NCBI RefSeq assembly: GCF_002843315.1
Contig: NZ_MVDD01000001.1
Coordinates: 124,001 to 188,000, forward strand
Reading direction: 5' to 3'
DNA: 64,000 nt
From: Labilibaculum filiforme
Lineage (GTDB): Bacteria; Bacteroidota; Bacteroidia; Bacteroidales; Marinifilaceae
Positions 16,842-25,346 of the stretch are shown here, in pieces. The notes below the pieces were generated by a model. The model searched no databases. It was given only the letters and a program-made list of their open reading frames with translations, and had not been told where the DNA came from. A program made the translations under genes and the position numbers. The stretch's first letter is position 1, and every line of letters starts with the position of its first letter.

Positions 16842-18101
16842 TTAAAAGAAATAATATACTCCTACAGAAACACGAGTATTTCCAACCCAATGGGTATTCT
16901 CTACTTCTGCTTTTTCGGTAATATCACCATAGGCAGCTGCAGTATATTCAACTTCTAACTCTAATTTTAAATTTTCAATTCGCTTGGATGCACGCGGTGC
17001 GATCCGGTACAACTCACCAATATCACTTCCTCGGCTATAAATCATACTCGAAATAACCTTCTCATCAGCACCCATGTTTTTCGAATATCCAGCAAGTAAT
17101 GCCAACTCAAAATTATTTTTATTGTACGAAACATCAGCCCAAGTACCTAAAACTTTTATTCCTGTATAACTAGCCTCATTAGTCATAGTATTTACACTTT
17201 TCGCTGCATATCCACCCAGCATTAACACATCTGTTAAATTGGTTCCATAGGTAGTTTGTGTCTTAAATGTAATTTCCTGTAATTTAAGCTTATAGGAAGC
17301 AACTACAGCCCACGATGAAAGTGTTTCATCATTCTTCCAATTAATTAAATCATTAGTTGATGCAGTACCTGTTGTACTTGTTAACGATGGTTTAATATTT
17401 TTAAACTCGGCGCTAAGACCCAATAGATGTTTGCCTGCATAATAATGCACCAAAGCTTGGAAAATAGGCAATCCCGAATTCCTTAAATACTTATTACTTG
17501 CCCCATCGGGTCCGGTGCTTGTATAATCGCGTTCCGACGCAATAGCTGCTAATAATTTCCAATGTCCTGTTTTGTGTGTTAAACGCAACTGCGGATTACG
17601 AGCAAAGGCTTTGAATGGTAAACCAGCATTGGCTCCAACAGTTCCTGGAAATACTTCATCCACAAATAAAGGAGACCAGGTTTGCCCAATTAGTAAGGAG
17701 GTTTTTCCCCAATCTAAATTTACAAAGGCATGACGCAAACGCAATCCATTCACATCCGATTCTGCATTTCCAATAAATTCCGCCTCTAATAAGCCGTTCG
17801 TTTTTGCTCCTAAAATTTCGGGACCACTAATTTTTGCATTTACACGCGACTGAATAACAGCCATATTGTAAACAGCTCCTTGGTTCATATCCTTTCCACT
17901 TCCATCTAAAAGTTCATCTTTTGGATATAATAGAATAAATCCCTCTCGGGCACAAACTGTTTGACGTGTATCGTAAGTGAATAATGAATGCGCAAAACCG
18001 CCAAATTTCACCGAAATATCTTGTTTTTTCTCTTGCGCTTTACCAGTAGGAATGCCAACACAAAAAAGCATTAAAAGTAGTAGGTAGTTAATTTTTCTCA
18101 T
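16842..18101 (-). CDS. DcaP-like outer-membrane porin
   Basis: After a signal peptide (MRKINYLLLLMLFCVGIPTGKAQ) the protein shows the alternating pattern of an outer-membrane beta-barrel and ends in the aromatic GVYYFF. Motifs such as VIQSRVNAKISGPE, GLEAEFIGN-like LLEAEFIGNAE, LRLRHAFVNLDWG and LIGQTWSPLF resemble DcaP-type trimeric porins, which admit small anionic solutes. A consensus -7 element (TATCTTTG) covers 18126-18133 on the minus strand. It therefore overlaps the longer start at 18128 and supports ATG 18101, giving 419 residues. It is a single gene with a terminator at 16795. The permeant solute cannot be told from sequence. Confidence 0.8.
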   Translation of the reverse strand: MRKINYLLLLMLFCVGIPTGKAQEKKQDISVKFGGFAHSLFTYDTRQTVCAREGFILLYPKDELLDGSGKDMNQGAVYNMAVIQSRVNAKISGPEILGAKTNGLLEAEFIGNAESDVNGLRLRHAFVNLDWGKTSLLIGQTWSPLFVDEVFPGTVGANAGLPFKAFARNPQLRLTHKTGHWKLLAAIASERDYTSTGPDGASNKYLRNSGLPIFQALVHYYAGKHLLGLSAEFKNIKPSLTSTTGTASTNDLINWKNDETLSSWAVVASYKLKLQEITFKTQTTYGTNLTDVLMLGGYAAKSVNTMTNEASYTGIKVLGTWADVSYNKNNFELALLAGYSKNMGADEKVISSMIYSRGSDIGELYRIAPRASKRIENLKLELEVEYTAAAYGDITEKAEVENTHWVGNTRVSVGVYYFF

Positions 18102-18125
18102 AGATTTTATTAGTTTTTTGCTCGG

Positions 18126-18133
18126 CAAAGATA
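18126..18133 (-). promoter_or_regulatory. -7 element (TATCTTTG) of the porin gene
   Basis: An exact TAnnTTTG match 24 nt upstream of ATG 18101. It lies across the alternative upstream start codon, which would then be untranscribed. Confidence 0.55.
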
Positions 18134-18363
18134 AACAGGAATATATGGTATAAGAATATTATAAAACAGCTTTCCATTTGCAATAAAATCGTTAGATTTT
18201 AGATGTGAGATATTAGATCGATTTGCAGTGTGCTTATTTTCAGATCTTTATACCGAAACACATATTAAGCAAATCATCTTAACAATCAAATACTTACAAA
18301 AACCTAACAAAGCATTTTAAAAGAATTTCAAAAAAATAAAGAATTATTTATCATGCAGATATC

Positions 18364-18981
18364 TCAATATTCCTGATAAATAATTAATGGTCCTCCGTCG
18401 AACTCAATTCGGAAACTGTCTCCCATCGATTCGTTTAAGGTTCCCTGATACATCATTTCCAGCTTTTGCTCGGTTAATGCATATCGTAAATTGGCCGTAG
18501 AGATAAGAGTCTCCGGGTTTGGGGAAAATATTGAGACTTGCTGACGGGTATAACTATCGAAATTTTTTGAACGAAGAATGGGAGTAAAAAAACCGTAACT
18601 GGTAAGCATTTTCACCTTTATTTTTTTGGCAAATTCAGGCAGAAGAAATACATTCCCTATCATATGATCGTCGCGTTGTCCGGTTGCACCAACAATAGTA
18701 ACCTGAGAAAATTTGTTTTCCAGACACCAATTAATGGCTTTGGTTAAATCGTTGGTATCCTGATTGGCAAAATGGTGAATAATCTCACGATATTTCCATT
18801 TCATTTCAGGATTTAAAGAATCTAGATCACCAACAATTGCATAGGGTTCGAAACCTGCTTCATCTAATTTATTAATTGCGCCATCGCAACAAACAATGTA
18901 TTTTGAAGTTTTTAATTCGTGTAAAGGAATTTTATGAGTAGGAAATGAACCATTAGCCAGAATTACCGCTTTCTTTTGCAT
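18364..18981 (-). CDS. thiN: Thiamine pyrophosphokinase
   Basis: This enzyme transfers a pyrophosphate group from ATP to thiamine, making thiamine diphosphate directly from salvaged vitamin. TPK signatures are VCCDGAINKLDEAG (about residues 31-44), YAIVGDLDSLNPEMK, QDTNDLTKAINWC and VGATGQRDDHMIGN, which give the Asp-rich metal/ATP site. The C-terminal domain ends GTLNESMGDSFRIEF, the thiamine-binding end. The length of 205 residues is normal. It is the third gene after the TPP riboswitch (receptor, PnuC-type transporter, kinase), so it is the intracellular trapping step of the thiamine uptake operon. The ATG at 18981 is preceded by a 51-nt gap from the transporter stop. Confidence 0.93.
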   Translation of the reverse strand: MQKKAVILANGSFPTHKIPLHELKTSKYIVCCDGAINKLDEAGFEPYAIVGDLDSLNPEMKWKYREIIHHFANQDTNDLTKAINWCLENKFSQVTIVGATGQRDDHMIGNVFLLPEFAKKIKVKMLTSYGFFTPILRSKNFDSYTRQQVSIFSPNPETLISTANLRYALTEQKLEMMYQGTLNESMGDSFRIEFDGGPLIIYQEY

Positions 18982-19032
18982 GTTTTTAATCTAAATCTTT
19001 CAGAATTTGAATATTACCAAGCACAAAAGTAA

Positions 19033-19623
19033 TTATTCATGGGAAATTGCTTCGGTAAAATGCATATCTTTTTTCCATTGCACATAGCCAACTACTGCCA
19101 AAACAGTATAAAAAAAGAAAAGAACAGAAGTTGGATACAAGCCTTTGTAAAGATATAAGCCCAAAGAGACTGCATTTACAATTACCCAAACCAACCATTG
19201 TTCCAATATTTTACGTGCCAACATCCAGGTTGCCACAATACTTAATGCCGTTGTGAAAGCATCCCAATAAGGAATCGATCCATCGGTATAATTAACTAAC
19301 ACAAAGGAAATTGCAATGTAAATAAGCATACTTGCTCCAAAAAGAATCAAAAACAATTCCTTGGATAATCTTCTTACCGGAAGTTCTTTTTTAGTCGTTC
19401 CTTTCGACCACACAATCCACCCATAAATACTAATGAATACATAGTAGAATTGAAGTGACATATCCGCGTAAAGCTTAGCCACAAAAAACACATAAATATA
19501 CATTATCGAAGTAAGTAGCCCCACCGGCCACAACCATTTATTTTGTTTGATTTCCAAATAAAGGAAGATTAAACCTGCAATGGTTCCAATAATTTCGATG
19601 ATATTATCAAGTATCCAATTCAT
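19033..19623 (-). CDS. pnuT: PnuC-family vitamin transporter, probably thiamine (PnuT)
   Basis: This 196-residue inner-membrane protein has about seven hydrophobic segments and the PnuC-family pattern: IIGTIAGLIFLYLEIKQNKW, GLLTSIMYIYVFF, YVFISIYGWIVW, and a C-terminal WLVWVIVNAVSLGLYLYKG followed by VGYVQWKK. PnuC proteins move nicotinamide riboside, but those under TPP riboswitch control beside a thiamine kinase carry thiamine. This gene lies between the riboswitch-controlled receptor and thiamine pyrophosphokinase. Substrate is thus inferred from context. A start at 19653 is possible, but ATG 19623 (MNWILDNIIEI) matches the usual family N terminus. Confidence 0.88.
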   Translation of the reverse strand: MNWILDNIIEIIGTIAGLIFLYLEIKQNKWLWPVGLLTSIMYIYVFFVAKLYADMSLQFYYVFISIYGWIVWSKGTTKKELPVRRLSKELFLILFGASMLIYIAISFVLVNYTDGSIPYWDAFTTALSIVATWMLARKILEQWLVWVIVNAVSLGLYLYKGLYPTSVLFFFYTVLAVVGYVQWKKDMHFTEAISHE

Positions 19624-19677
19624 ATTTTGGAGATATATTTTGTAGGGACACAAGATGTTGTGTCCCTACAAATTTAT

Positions 19678-22182
19678 TTAAAATCTTACTGTTACACCAG
19701 CCATAAAGTTAATTCCTGCTTGTGGAAAATAACCATCCATATCAAAACGCTCTCCTCCAGTAATGTATGAATAAACCCAAGCATTCGACTCGTACTCAGC
19801 ATCAAATATATTATTAACCAAAAAGTTGAATTTTATACTCTCTGCAAATTTAGGCTTAAACTCATACGAAAAGTTCATATTCGATACCGTGTAAGCATCT
19901 AAACTTCTATCATTACTCGATGAATTATCGATATACTGCTTACCCACATATTGATCTATAAGCTGAACGCCAAAACCTGATTTATTATAAGAAAAAATTG
20001 AATTAGCAATTACATTAGGTGAAAAAGCAATATTAGTTTCCCCTAAATTAGTTAATGTATTGCCTCCTTCATCCCAATTCTCAACACCTTCTGTAAAGTT
20101 ATTGATCTTATTTTCACTCAAAGATACATTCCCTTTCCATGCAAATGAATTTGTGATATTTGCTGCTGCACTTAACTCAATACCCCTACGAAAAGACTTA
20201 TCAACATTCATCATTAGAGGAGAACCAACATCATCAACACCACCTGTTAAAACCAACTGATCCTTATAATCCATATAGAATAGATTGGCTTCGAGTAAGA
20301 AATTAGCTTTGTTAAATTTATAAGTTAATTCATAATCATATAAACGCTCACTAGTTGGAATTTTTCCATCTTTAGTATCAATGTAATTACCTCTATTGGG
20401 TTCGCGATTAGCTATTGCAAAGGAAACGAAAAGACGATGACTCTCATTGATCTCATAATTCAAACCTAACTTAGGATTAAAAAATAAAAAATCATGTTTC
20501 TGAGTAATATCCCTAAAGGCAGTTTTGTCAGCATTTAAATTATCATCAACCCCTTTTATTTTGTAATCGATACCTCTTAATTGTATATCGGCATACAAAC
20601 TAATATGACTATCAACAGAAACATTTGCTTTCACATAAGCATTGTACTCTTCTTTTGTTCCATTGTTGTCGTAGTACTTATCTCCTAAGAATACATCACC
20701 AGCATTCTTCATCCAACGAATTTCTCCAAAATGGTCACCCTCATATTTATTCCAGCCACCACCAGTAACTAAATCTACAAAATCTGTCTTTTTAGAAAAT
20801 GAGAAAACAGTTCCGTAAAAATCATTATCTAACCATTTACGACGTATAATATCCATTTTTTCGATCGTTTCTGATCCAATTACAATTGGAGCCAAACCAT
20901 ATTTATTCAACGGATCATTTTTCTTAAACTGCTCGTAATAACCTTCACCTTGAGTATAATGAAAGGCCATATTGAATTTTGCATTATTAGCAAATAAGTG
21001 TGTTAAGAACAAACGATAATGCTTTTGCCAATAATTATCAGTTTCATTTTTATAAGTATACTGATTATAAGTTCTGGAATTAGAAGCTTTCATATGTGCA
21101 AGAGTCTCAATATTTATTGACTCATCATGACTACTAAATAACCAATGATCAGCATATCGTTGCATACCAGCTTCATCATTTTCTAAACGAACTTTAGGCA
21201 CCCCATTCCAAGCTTGAAATGTTTTTTCTTTCCCAACAATTACATTGGCTTTTATACTTGTTCTTTCCCCATAATAACCTGCCGAGAAATAAGCCGATTG
21301 CAAATTAGAACTTGCTCGATCAATAAATCCATCAGAAGTAATTTTTGATAAACGCATATCAAAAGCGAAACCTTTTTTAAGTCCTGTTCCTAACTTAACT
21401 GTATTTTTGAATGTATTAAATGAGCCTGCAGAACTAGAAATTTCAGAATAAGGTTGAGCATTCACATTCTGAGTTTGCATATTAATACTAGCACCAAAAG
21501 CACCTGCACCACTAGTTGATGTTCCTACACCACGCTGAATTTGAATGTCATCTAAAGATGAAGTAAAATCAGGCATATTCACCCAATAAACTCCATGCGA
21601 TTCAGAATCATTCAATGGAATTCCATCAATGGTTACATTAATTCGATTGGCATCAGATCCACGAATTCGAAAACCAGTATAACCAACACCTGATCCAGCA
21701 TCTGATGTTGTTACAAATGAAGGTGTAATCGATAAAAGCATAGGAATATCTTGTCCCAAATTTCTCTTTGACAATTCTTCATTGCTTACGTTAGTAACAA
21801 CTACTGGCGTTTTAAAATCAGCTCGAGTTGCCGCAACCAAAACCTCACCAGCCAAAATGGCAGATGCTTCTAATGTAAAATCAATTTGTTCCGACTTGTT
21901 CAACTTCACTTCTTTTTGTGCACTTTGATAACCCAAAAATGAAACTACAAAGCTGTAGTCTCCTTCTTTCAAATTCTGAAACTTGTAATCGCCATTCGAA
22001 TTGGCAACGGTTCCTAAATAAGTTCCTTTTACTGCAATTGTAGCACCCGGAAGTGCTTTCCCTGCTTTATCGGTAACCTTACCTGTTAGGGTAAGTTGAG
22101 AGAATCCGACAAAACATACAAATTGCAATAAAATTAACACGCTAGCTCTGCGTAAAACACAGTTCATTTTTCTTGTAAACAT
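19678..22182 (-). CDS. TonB-dependent outer-membrane receptor, probably for thiamine
   Basis: The protein has a signal peptide (about residues 1-29), a CarboxypepD_reg-like domain (LTGKVTDKAGKALPGATIAV, about 31-110), a plug domain with VGYTGFRIRGSDANRINVTI and QRGVGTSTSGAGAFGASI, and a 22-strand barrel ending with GVTVRF. At 834 residues it is of usual size. It lies directly downstream of a TPP riboswitch and upstream of the PnuC-type transporter and thiamine kinase, so its ligand is most likely thiamine or a derivative taken across the outer membrane with TonB energy. No SusD-like partner is present. The ligand is inferred from this context, not from the sequence of the barrel. Confidence 0.9.
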   Translation of the reverse strand: MFTRKMNCVLRRASVLILLQFVCFVGFSQLTLTGKVTDKAGKALPGATIAVKGTYLGTVANSNGDYKFQNLKEGDYSFVVSFLGYQSAQKEVKLNKSEQIDFTLEASAILAGEVLVAATRADFKTPVVVTNVSNEELSKRNLGQDIPMLLSITPSFVTTSDAGSGVGYTGFRIRGSDANRINVTIDGIPLNDSESHGVYWVNMPDFTSSLDDIQIQRGVGTSTSGAGAFGASINMQTQNVNAQPYSEISSSAGSFNTFKNTVKLGTGLKKGFAFDMRLSKITSDGFIDRASSNLQSAYFSAGYYGERTSIKANVIVGKEKTFQAWNGVPKVRLENDEAGMQRYADHWLFSSHDESINIETLAHMKASNSRTYNQYTYKNETDNYWQKHYRLFLTHLFANNAKFNMAFHYTQGEGYYEQFKKNDPLNKYGLAPIVIGSETIEKMDIIRRKWLDNDFYGTVFSFSKKTDFVDLVTGGGWNKYEGDHFGEIRWMKNAGDVFLGDKYYDNNGTKEEYNAYVKANVSVDSHISLYADIQLRGIDYKIKGVDDNLNADKTAFRDITQKHDFLFFNPKLGLNYEINESHRLFVSFAIANREPNRGNYIDTKDGKIPTSERLYDYELTYKFNKANFLLEANLFYMDYKDQLVLTGGVDDVGSPLMMNVDKSFRRGIELSAAANITNSFAWKGNVSLSENKINNFTEGVENWDEGGNTLTNLGETNIAFSPNVIANSIFSYNKSGFGVQLIDQYVGKQYIDNSSSNDRSLDAYTVSNMNFSYEFKPKFAESIKFNFLVNNIFDAEYESNAWVYSYITGGERFDMDGYFPQAGINFMAGVTVRF

Positions 22183-22258
22183 TGTTTATAAGTTAAAAAG
22201 GTTAATAAAATATTGCAATGAGGTTGTAATAAGATCAGATTGGCGAAAAGTTAATTCG

Positions 22259-22338
22259 CAGTTTTCCCTACGCCGGCATTATCCGGATCAGGTTTAAAGG
22301 GTATGATCTCAGCCTGTTATTTAAGGCACCCCACTGTG
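22259..22338 (-). promoter_or_regulatory. TPP riboswitch (THI element)
   Basis: The minus strand contains the conserved THI-box parts in order: GGGGTGCC, GGCTGAGA, ACCCTTTAAACCTGATC, CGGATAATGCCGG, GTAGGGAA. This is a class that binds thiamine diphosphate. It starts about 10 nt after a good promoter and ends about 75 nt before the receptor ATG. In Gram-negative bacteria such elements mostly block translation when TPP is abundant; I see no clear terminator hairpin after it, which agrees with that mode. Confidence 0.96.
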
Positions 22339-22347
22339 ATTTCGCGT

Positions 22348-22377
22348 CAAAGGTAATCGGAAATTGTACAAAAACAA
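22348..22377 (-). promoter_or_regulatory. Promoter of the thiamine operon (-33 TTG, -7 TACCTTTG)
   Basis: The minus strand has TACCTTTG (22348-22355) and TTG (22375-22377) with a 19-nt spacer. Transcription would start just before the TPP riboswitch. The -33 box abuts the terminator of the upstream thioredoxin gene. Confidence 0.75.
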
Positions 22378-22378
22378 A

Positions 22379-22401
22379 AGAGTCGGCTAAGTGCCGACTC
22401 T
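22379..22401 (-). terminator. Terminator of the exported thioredoxin gene
   Basis: A 9-bp stem (GAGTCGGC plus one flanking A-T pair, 5-nt loop) is followed by TTTTGTTTT on the minus strand, 32 nt after the stop codon. It insulates the thiamine operon. Confidence 0.85.
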
Positions 22402-22432
22402 CTTTAAAACGTAAGTTTTATTATTTTTATTC

Positions 22433-22876
22433 CTATTTAATTGATTCAGGAGCATTAACACCCAAAACATCTTTAATAGCTTTTACAAAAGTTTCTTTTG
22501 GCAAAGCTCCCTGCGCCATTGTTGGCTTTCCATTAGCTGGAATAAACAAAAAACTAGGAATACTTCTTATTCCAAATGCACTTGAAACTGATGGAGATTT
22601 ATCCGTATCTACTTTATAAATCTGAATGTCATTACCGTACTCTTTTTGAAGTTCTTCCAGCACTGGAGCAACTCTTTTACAGGGTCCACACCAAGTTGCA
22701 TAAAAATCGACTATTACCGGCTTATCGCCTTTAAAAGTCCATTCTTTACTGTTCTCAAAATCGAATATCTTTTCTTTAAAACTATTGTCATCCAAGTGAA
22801 TAACTTCATTTGTTGCTTGAGAAAAGCCATTCAGACTTAGCATTGTTACCACCAATAAAAAAAATATCTTTTTCAT
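22433..22876 (-). CDS. Exported thioredoxin
   Basis: This thiol-disulfide oxidoreductase has a signal peptide (MKKIFFLLVVTMLSLNGFSQ) and a complete thioredoxin fold with the active site W62-C-G-P-C66 and the cis-Pro loop RSIPSFLF. It should act in the periplasm, reducing or exchanging disulfides. From residue 38 on it aligns closely without gaps to the cytosolic paralogue at 23217-23576 (FDFE..K.W.F.GD.P..VDFYA.WCGPCK), so the pair arose by duplication followed by gain or loss of the signal. Its start codon lies inside a 96-nt tandem repeat that duplicates the leader region. A terminator follows at 22379. Confidence 0.92.
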   Translation of the reverse strand: MKKIFFLLVVTMLSLNGFSQATNEVIHLDDNSFKEKIFDFENSKEWTFKGDKPVIVDFYATWCGPCKRVAPVLEELQKEYGNDIQIYKVDTDKSPSVSSAFGIRSIPSFLFIPANGKPTMAQGALPKETFVKAIKDVLGVNAPESIK

Positions 22877-23067
22877 ATGATTATAATTTGTTTTTTAGTT
22901 GCCATATGGAACTTACCATCCTGGAATAATCATCTCCCTGTGTGTAGAAAGATTTGTACATGGACGTTTCATATGATTATAATTTGTTTTTTAGTTGCCA
23001 TATGGAACTTACCATGCTGGAATAATCATCTCCCTGTATGTCAAAACACCCTTGTCATGGACGTTTC
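22871..23067. repeat. Tandem duplication of about 96 nt covering the thioredoxin leader and start
   Basis: Two near-identical units begin at 22871 and 22967 (period 96), sharing TTTCATATGATTATAATTTG and a long following stretch. Over the first 76 nt I see only two or three substitutions; the last 20 nt are diverged. A third start (GGACGTTTCATA, about 23060) begins a further copy that stops matching at once. On the minus strand the units carry ATGAAA starts that are followed by short frames. An apparent 95-codon + strand frame here is just the duplicated sequence. Confidence 0.85.
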
Positions 23068-23216
23068 ATATTTATTCATTTACAGAGGTAACCCACTATC
23101 CGAACAACCCCTCATTCAACTTCTTTTTGTTTTTTACTCCACTACAAAAATGACATTTTTTTAATAACCATCCTTATAATTGATGAGCTTTAACAAAATT
23201 TTAAACTTTACTAATG

Positions 23217-23576
23217 TTATTTTCCTACTCCTAAAACTTCAGAGAATGCCTGCTTAAATGATTCTTTAGACATAGCACCTTGCGACATTTGTGGTTGACC
23301 ATCTTTAGGAATAAATAACAAGGATGGAATACTCTGAATTCCAAACATTGCAGCTAATTCACGTTCCTTTTCCGTATCAATTTTGTAAATATCCAAATTG
23401 TCGCCATACTCTTCTTTTAACTCTTCTAAAATAGGAGCTACTGTTTTACAAGGTCCACACCACTCTGCATAAAAATCAACCAAACAAGGTCTATCTCCTT
23501 CAAATTTCCAATCTTTATTTTGTTCGAAATCGAATACTTTCGCTTTAAATGTTTCTACTGTTAAATGTTCTACCAT
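23217..23576 (-). CDS. trxA: Cytosolic thioredoxin
   Basis: This 119-residue protein has the thioredoxin fold without a signal peptide: active site W39-C-G-P-C43, buried Asp in VDFYAEWC, and cis-Pro in QSIPSLLF. It reduces cytoplasmic disulfides with electrons from thioredoxin reductase, which is not encoded here. It is the close paralogue of the exported thioredoxin downstream, and has the same extra N-terminal TVETFKAKVFDFE segment. It is separated from that gene by about 340 nt that includes the tandem repeat, so the two are probably transcribed separately. ATG 23576 is the natural start. Confidence 0.93.
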   Translation of the reverse strand: MVEHLTVETFKAKVFDFEQNKDWKFEGDRPCLVDFYAEWCGPCKTVAPILEELKEEYGDNLDIYKIDTEKERELAAMFGIQSIPSLLFIPKDGQPQMSQGAMSKESFKQAFSEVLGVGK

Positions 23577-23696
23577 AACTTTTCTTATTAAAATAATACA
23601 ATCACTTTACATGTATAAATATACATATTTACATCTTACAATTTATATGCCAAATTCAAAATCTTCTTATTTTTATAGATTCTATTTAAATAATTG

Positions 23697-23704
23697 TAAT
23701 TTTG
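23697..23704 (+). promoter_or_regulatory. -7 element (TAATTTTG) before the CCA-adding enzyme gene
   Basis: An exact TAnnTTTG match. It covers the TTG codon at 23702, which is the outermost possible start of the gene downstream, so translation should begin further in. Confidence 0.5.
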
Positions 23705-23785
23705 TCAGCGAAAAGGACTCAGGAATTGTCAATTAATACTCCTAATGCCTATCCATTAGAAAAAAACTGTTTGAAAAAAAGTAAA

Positions 23786-25201
23786 GTGAAAGAACATTTA
23801 AAACACCCTATATTTTCCATTATCTCCAAAATTGTAACCCGCGAAAATCTTGAAAGTTATGTCATTGGAGGTTTTGTAAGAGATTTATTTTTACAACGAG
23901 AATCAAAAGATATTGATATTGTAGTTATTGGCAGTGGTATTGATCTAGCTCAAAAAGTAGCAAAGGAAGCCGGAGTATCCAAAGTTTCCGTTTTTAAAAA
24001 CTTTGGGACTGCAATGCTTAAATACAAAGATTTAGAGATAGAGTTTGTAGGTGCCCGAAAAGAATCTTACAACCGGGATTCCAGAAATCCAATTGTGGAA
24101 GATGGAACTTTAGACGACGATCAAAAAAGAAGAGATTTTACAATTAATGCGCTAGCGCTTAGCTTACACCACGATAATTTTGGTGAATTACTGGATCCAT
24201 TTAATGGCATTAATGATTTAAAAAGTAAAATCATTAAAACGCCCATGGAACCAATGATTACTTTCTCTGACGATCCTTTACGGATGATGAGAGCGATCCG
24301 TTTTGCAACACAACTTAACTTCACCATATCAAAAGAAACTCTTGCAGCCATTCGCAACAATAGAGAGCGCATAGCTATTATTTCCAAAGAAAGAATTATT
24401 GAAGAATTAAATAAAATTATTCTTTCCGAAAAACCTTCTATTGGCTTTAAACTATTAGATGAGACGGGTTTATTAAGGTTAATATTTCCCGAATTTGTTC
24501 GATTAAAAGGCCGGGAAACTAAAAATGGAATCAGCCATAAAGATAATTTTTACCATACCCTTGAAGTACTAGATCAATTAACTCCCAATTCGAATAATCT
24601 TTGGTTACGATGGGCTGCTCTACTGCACGATATTGCCAAACCAAATACAAAAAGATTTGTGAATGGAATCGGTTGGACTTTTCATGCTCACAATTTTATT
24701 GGAGAAAAAATGATTCCTGGCATTTTTAAAAAAATGAAATTACCCTTGAACGAAAAAATGAAATTTGTTCAAAAAATGGTATTACTTCATATGCGCCCTA
24801 TTGTATTGGCTCAAGAAGTAGTTACCGACTCGGCTATTCGTAGATTGCTATTTGATGCCGGCGATGATGTGGATGAATTAATGAAACTTTGCGAAGCCGA
24901 TATCACTTCAAAGAATGAAGAAAAAGTAAAGAAATTTCTGGATAACTTTCAACTAGTTAGAAGGAAACTTAAGGAAGTAGAGGAAAAAGATTCGGTGCGC
25001 AATTTTCAACCACCGATTGATGGACAGGAAATTATTGAAATTTTTAATTTATCGCCCTGTAGAATGATTGGTGATATTAAAATGGCAATAAAAGAAGCCA
25101 TACTCGATGGTGTTATTCCCAACGAACATGATGCGGCTTATGAATTTATGCTGAAAAAAGGAAAAGAATTAGGGCTTGAGCCCATTAAAAAAAACCAGTA
25201 A
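23786..25201 (+). CDS. cca: CCA tRNA nucleotidyltransferase with HD domain
   Basis: This enzyme adds or repairs the 3'-CCA of tRNAs from CTP and ATP. The nucleotidyltransferase head has [14 protein letters not shown] with the GG/R motif, then [12 protein letters not shown] giving the DxD metal pair, [17 protein letters not shown], and [21 protein letters not shown] middle helical domain and an HD domain ([11 protein letters not shown]) follow. The open frame has no ATG before the first motif. TTG at 23702 lies in a -7 element. GTG at 23786 gives the N terminus (M)[15 protein letters not shown], as expected from Bacteroides homologues, and 471 residues; I chose it. TTG 23771 is an alternative. 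The tRNA-Val of this window has no encoded CCA and needs this enzyme. Confidence 0.93.
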   Translation: MKEHLKHPIFSIISKIVTRENLESYVIGGFVRDLFLQRESKDIDIVVIGSGIDLAQKVAKEAGVSKVSVFKNFGTAMLKYKDLEIEFVGARKESYNRDSRNPIVEDGTLDDDQKRRDFTINALALSLHHDNFGELLDPFNGINDLKSKIIKTPMEPMITFSDDPLRMMRAIRFATQLNFTISKETLAAIRNNRERIAIISKERIIEELNKIILSEKPSIGFKLLDETGLLRLIFPEFVRLKGRETKNGISHKDNFYHTLEVLDQLTPNSNNLWLRWAALLHDIAKPNTKRFVNGIGWTFHAHNFIGEKMIPGIFKKMKLPLNEKMKFVQKMVLLHMRPIVLAQEVVTDSAIRRLLFDAGDDVDELMKLCEADITSKNEEKVKKFLDNFQLVRRKLKEVEEKDSVRNFQPPIDGQEIIEIFNLSPCRMIGDIKMAIKEAILDGVIPNEHDAAYEFMLKKGKELGLEPIKKNQ

Positions 25202-25206
25202 AAATG

Positions 25207-25240
25207 AACCTTTGGCTTACCCCAAAGGTTTTTTTTTTGA
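25207..25240 (+). terminator. cca terminator
   Basis: A 9-bp stem AACCTTTGG / CCAAAGGTT with a 6-nt loop is followed by a run of T residues, 6 nt after the stop. Confidence 0.88.
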
Positions 25241-25292
25241 CAAAAAAACAGGTGCTTTCTAAAATAGCACCATAAAATCAAACAATAATATC

Positions 25293-25300
25293 TATTTTTG
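25293..25300 (+). promoter_or_regulatory. -7 element (TATTTTTG) of the hydrogenase gene
   Basis: An exact TAnnTTTG match 46 nt upstream of the hydrogenase ATG. No exact -33 TTG at the usual distance. Confidence 0.5.
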
Positions 25301-25346
25301 CACGCTGAAAAAACTAGTAACCAATGCGTACATAAATTAATTTAGA

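Noticed and set aside
22877-23164. Open + strand frame of 95 codons with an internally repeated protein sequence
   Set aside because: The repeat in the protein is the tandem DNA duplication. The sequence is the reverse side of the thioredoxin leader and has no family resemblance.
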